Assembly: GCA_002435715.1 (NCBI GenBank) | Contig: DISD01000084.1 | Location: 1-14,054, forward strand | Length of the DNA: 14,054 nucleotides | DNA from: Rhodospirillaceae bacterium UBA6219 | Lineage (GTDB): Bacteria; Pseudomonadota; Alphaproteobacteria; Rhodospirillales; Magnetospirillaceae | Direction: 5' to 3' | Shown here: positions 12,981-14,054 of the stretch, in pieces | Numbering within the stretch: position 1 is the first letter of the stretch | Layout of the letters: each line of letters starts with the position of its first letter | Position numbers and translations under genes: made by a program | Notes under the pieces: generated by a model | What the model saw: the letters and a program-made list of their open reading frames with translations, nothing else | Told to the model about the DNA's origin: nothing | The model's database searches: none

Positions 12981-13808
12981 ATGGTGCGCGCACGATTGAT
13001 CGCTGTTTGGTTGTTCGCGGCAGTTCTTGCTGCGGCCAGTTCCCCTGCGGGGGCGACAAATCAACTCCCCGACAAGATCATTATCGATGGGGCTGCCCCT
13101 CAAGACCTATTGCCCTATGACTTCATGAAGACGCCGCTATGGGAAGCATTCCGTGACCCCGAAATGATGGTGCAGTGGAAAGCCATCGCAAACAGCGGGC
13201 ATTGCACCGCCTTGTATCGCGGTTACGTCGCAACCTGGGAAATCAAGGAAGGCGGGCTCTACCTAACCAAGGTGAAGATAGGCCAGTGTGGACAAGGCGA
13301 TGCCGTCCCGTTGGCCGAGTTGTTCCCCGGCAGCACCGGCCCAATACCAGCAACATGGTTCTCTGGGGAACTCGTTGCCCCCCGTGCCAACGATGGCGCG
13401 GATATCAAAGATCCCATTTCGAAGTTGAACGAGAAGTATCAGTTCATCCGCATCGACAAGGGGGTGGTGACCGATTACCGCATCGCATGGCCCAATCCGA
13501 ATTACAGACCTTGCGGTTTCGTCTGGTGCGTCGGGGATCGGGCGTTTTTCCCTTCGGGCAGTTCCAAACTGACCCCTGATGCCGTGCGGCAGTTACTTCG
13601 ATGGGCGGTGTGGATGAAGCGATTTCCTCAAGACGTCATGACGATCGAAGGCCATGCCGATGCCAATGAGAAAAACGCCCAACGTCTGAGCGAGGAACAT
13701 CGGCTGAAGGTGGTTGCGTATGGCAACTCTCGTGCGCTTGGCGACACCGAAGCCGAATTCGCGCACAACCGCAGTATCGTGGCCATTCTCGACCTTCCTC
13801 CGCGGTAA
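12981..13808 (+). CDS. Exported protein with C-terminal divergent OmpA-like domain
   Basis: This 275-aa protein has a Sec signal peptide of about 25 residues (hydrophobic core LIAVWLFAAVLAAA, cleavage after AGA). A central domain (about 65-140) reads ALYRGYVATWEIKEGGLYLTKV, then LFPGSTGPIPATWFSGEL; I recall similar WEI/LYL/LFPG/WFSG strings in uncharacterised proteins. From about residue 190 comes an OmpA/MotB-like fold: FFPSGSSKLTPDAVRQL, TIEGHADANEKNAQRLSEEHRLKVV, and NRSIVAIL. Asp227 and Arg264 sit where peptidoglycan diaminopimelate is normally held, but the usual Gly after Asp is replaced and the helix 2 consensus is loose. Four cysteines (75, 103, 178, 183) suggest disulfides. AGGAAAG lies just before the ATG. 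The protein is probably periplasmic or cell-wall-associated; binding to peptidoglycan is inferred only. Confidence 0.82.
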   Translation: MVRARLIAVWLFAAVLAAASSPAGATNQLPDKIIIDGAAPQDLLPYDFMKTPLWEAFRDPEMMVQWKAIANSGHCTALYRGYVATWEIKEGGLYLTKVKIGQCGQGDAVPLAELFPGSTGPIPATWFSGELVAPRANDGADIKDPISKLNEKYQFIRIDKGVVTDYRIAWPNPNYRPCGFVWCVGDRAFFPSGSSKLTPDAVRQLLRWAVWMKRFPQDVMTIEGHADANEKNAQRLSEEHRLKVVAYGNSRALGDTEAEFAHNRSIVAILDLPPR

Positions 13809-13885
13809 CAATCCCGTGGCGCGGCGAGAAGAATTTGATGAGGTTTCCCAAGGTCTTGCTGGAAGATCAAGGCTCTAGGGGAAGA

Positions 13886-13904
13886 TGGCGGAGGGAGTGG
13901 GATT
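13886..13904 (-). repeat. Direct repeat copy 1, tRNA-Ser 3'-end-like
   Basis: TGGCGGAGGGAGTGGGATT matches the copy at 14034-14052 at 16 of 19 positions. Its reverse complement reads AATCCCACTCCCTCCGCCA, which has the layout of a tRNA 3' end: T-loop tail AAT, T-stem CCCAC, acceptor strand TCCCTCC, discriminator G, CCA. The likeness stops abruptly at the T-loop, so this copy is at most a tRNA 3' fragment. Confidence 0.45.
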
Positions 13905-13956
13905 GCCGCCTGCGGCGTCGTTCGGGCGCGCGCTTTGTCCAAGCGCGCCCTCACCG

Positions 13957-13971
13957 AACCCGGTGGGTTTT
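13957..13971 (+). terminator. Weak candidate terminator for the OmpA-like gene
   Basis: AACCC (13957-13961), loop GGT, and GGGTT (13965-13969) followed by TT form a small hairpin with a four-T run, about 150 bp after the stop codon. It could also fold as CACCG-AACC-CGGTG. Both are weak compared with the hairpin 20 bp further on. Confidence 0.3.
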
Positions 13972-13990
13972 CGCCGATCCCCACACCGCT

Positions 13991-14032
13991 TTAAACGACA
14001 AAGGCCCCCAAGCGGGGGCCTTTGTCGTTTAA
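13991..14032. terminator. Strong bidirectional intrinsic terminator, 19-bp perfect stem
   Basis: TTAAACGACAAAGGCCCCC (13991-14009), loop AAGC (14010-14013), and its exact reverse complement (14014-14032) form a 19-bp perfect stem with a GGGGGCC core. Its outer part is T-rich on both strands, so it can end transcription from either side. It would stop plus-strand read-through from the exported-protein genes. On the minus strand it begins one base after a CCA that may end a tRNA-like gene. Confidence 0.85.
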
Positions 14033-14033
14033 G

Positions 14034-14054
14034 TGGCGGAGGGAGCGGGGCTGG
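14034..14054 (-). tRNA. Possible 3' end of a minus-strand tRNA-Ser-like gene, cut by the window edge
   Basis: The reverse complement reads CCAGCCCCGCTCCCTCCGCCA: CCA end, discriminator G, acceptor strand TCCCTCC, T-stem strand CCCGC, then T-loop positions. A strong terminator follows one base downstream, as is common for tRNA genes. Against it, the position equivalent to purine 57 in the T-loop is C, and only 21 nt are visible. It may be a tRNA, a degenerate copy, or just the second member of the direct repeat with 13886-13904. Confidence 0.3.

Larger units (their letters stand above)
13809..14054. other. Non-coding tail with stacked inverted repeats
   Basis: No convincing gene lies here; the short reading frame that crosses it reads through palindromes and has no Shine-Dalgarno. 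It holds GCCGC-CT-GCGGC at about 13905-13916, GCGCGCTT-TGTCC-AAGCGCGC (13928-13948), AACCC-GGT-GGGTT followed by TT (13957-13971), and the strong hairpin at 13991-14032, all between two copies of a 19-nt direct repeat. Confidence 0.6.

Noticed and set aside
13835..14032. Plus-strand reading frame across the terminal hairpins
   Set aside because: It passes through the terminator and several palindromes, has an Arg-rich low-complexity translation and no Shine-Dalgarno.
1..14054. CRISPR array, insertion sequence or integrase gene
   Set aside because: No regularly spaced repeats, no transposase or recombinase motifs and no terminal inverted repeats with target duplications were seen on either strand.

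Overview
The window looks like chromosomal DNA of a high-GC alphaproteobacterium, most likely from the Rhodospirillales, with Magnetospirillum or a close relative as my best guess. This is inferred from the codon character, the hslV propeptide of alphaproteobacterial type, and the divergent pairing of hslVU with a hisB-hisH-hisA-hisF-hisE cluster. No database search was possible.

Positions 1-6418 hold conserved housekeeping genes. On the minus strand are hslV and the first codons of hslU (ATP-dependent HslUV protease). Divergent from them on the plus strand is a compact histidine operon: hisB, hisH, a mechanosensitive channel with a C-terminal cyclic-nucleotide-binding domain, hisA, hisF, a small SAM methyltransferase, hisE and a HIT-family hydrolase. 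HisH and HisF form imidazole-glycerol-phosphate synthase; HisE, HisA and HisB act just before and after it. The channel and the methyltransferase are the two guests that do not belong to the pathway.

Positions 6484-8967 are a cobalamin nucleotide-loop block. A CobC-like phosphatase and cobS overlap by 4 nt on the minus strand, and cobT is divergent on the plus strand. Together they activate dimethylbenzimidazole and join it to adenosylcobinamide-GDP. The 79-bp gap between cobS and cobT is too short for a cobalamin riboswitch.

Positions 8968-13808 are accessory. A DUF4116-type repeat protein is preceded by a perfect 10-bp inverted repeat that includes half of its Shine-Dalgarno. It converges, with a 10-nt overlap, on a gene for a single-pass membrane-anchored protein of unknown function. 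Divergent from that is a four-gene run of exported proteins: two lipoproteins, one Sec-exported protein, and a Sec-exported protein ending in a divergent OmpA-like domain. This looks like an uncharacterised cell-envelope module.

Positions 13809-14054 are non-coding. They contain several inverted repeats, a very strong 19-bp-stem terminator, and two copies of a 19-nt direct repeat resembling the 3' end of a minus-strand tRNA-Ser. One copy lies at the window edge and may belong to a tRNA gene or remnant continuing outside it.
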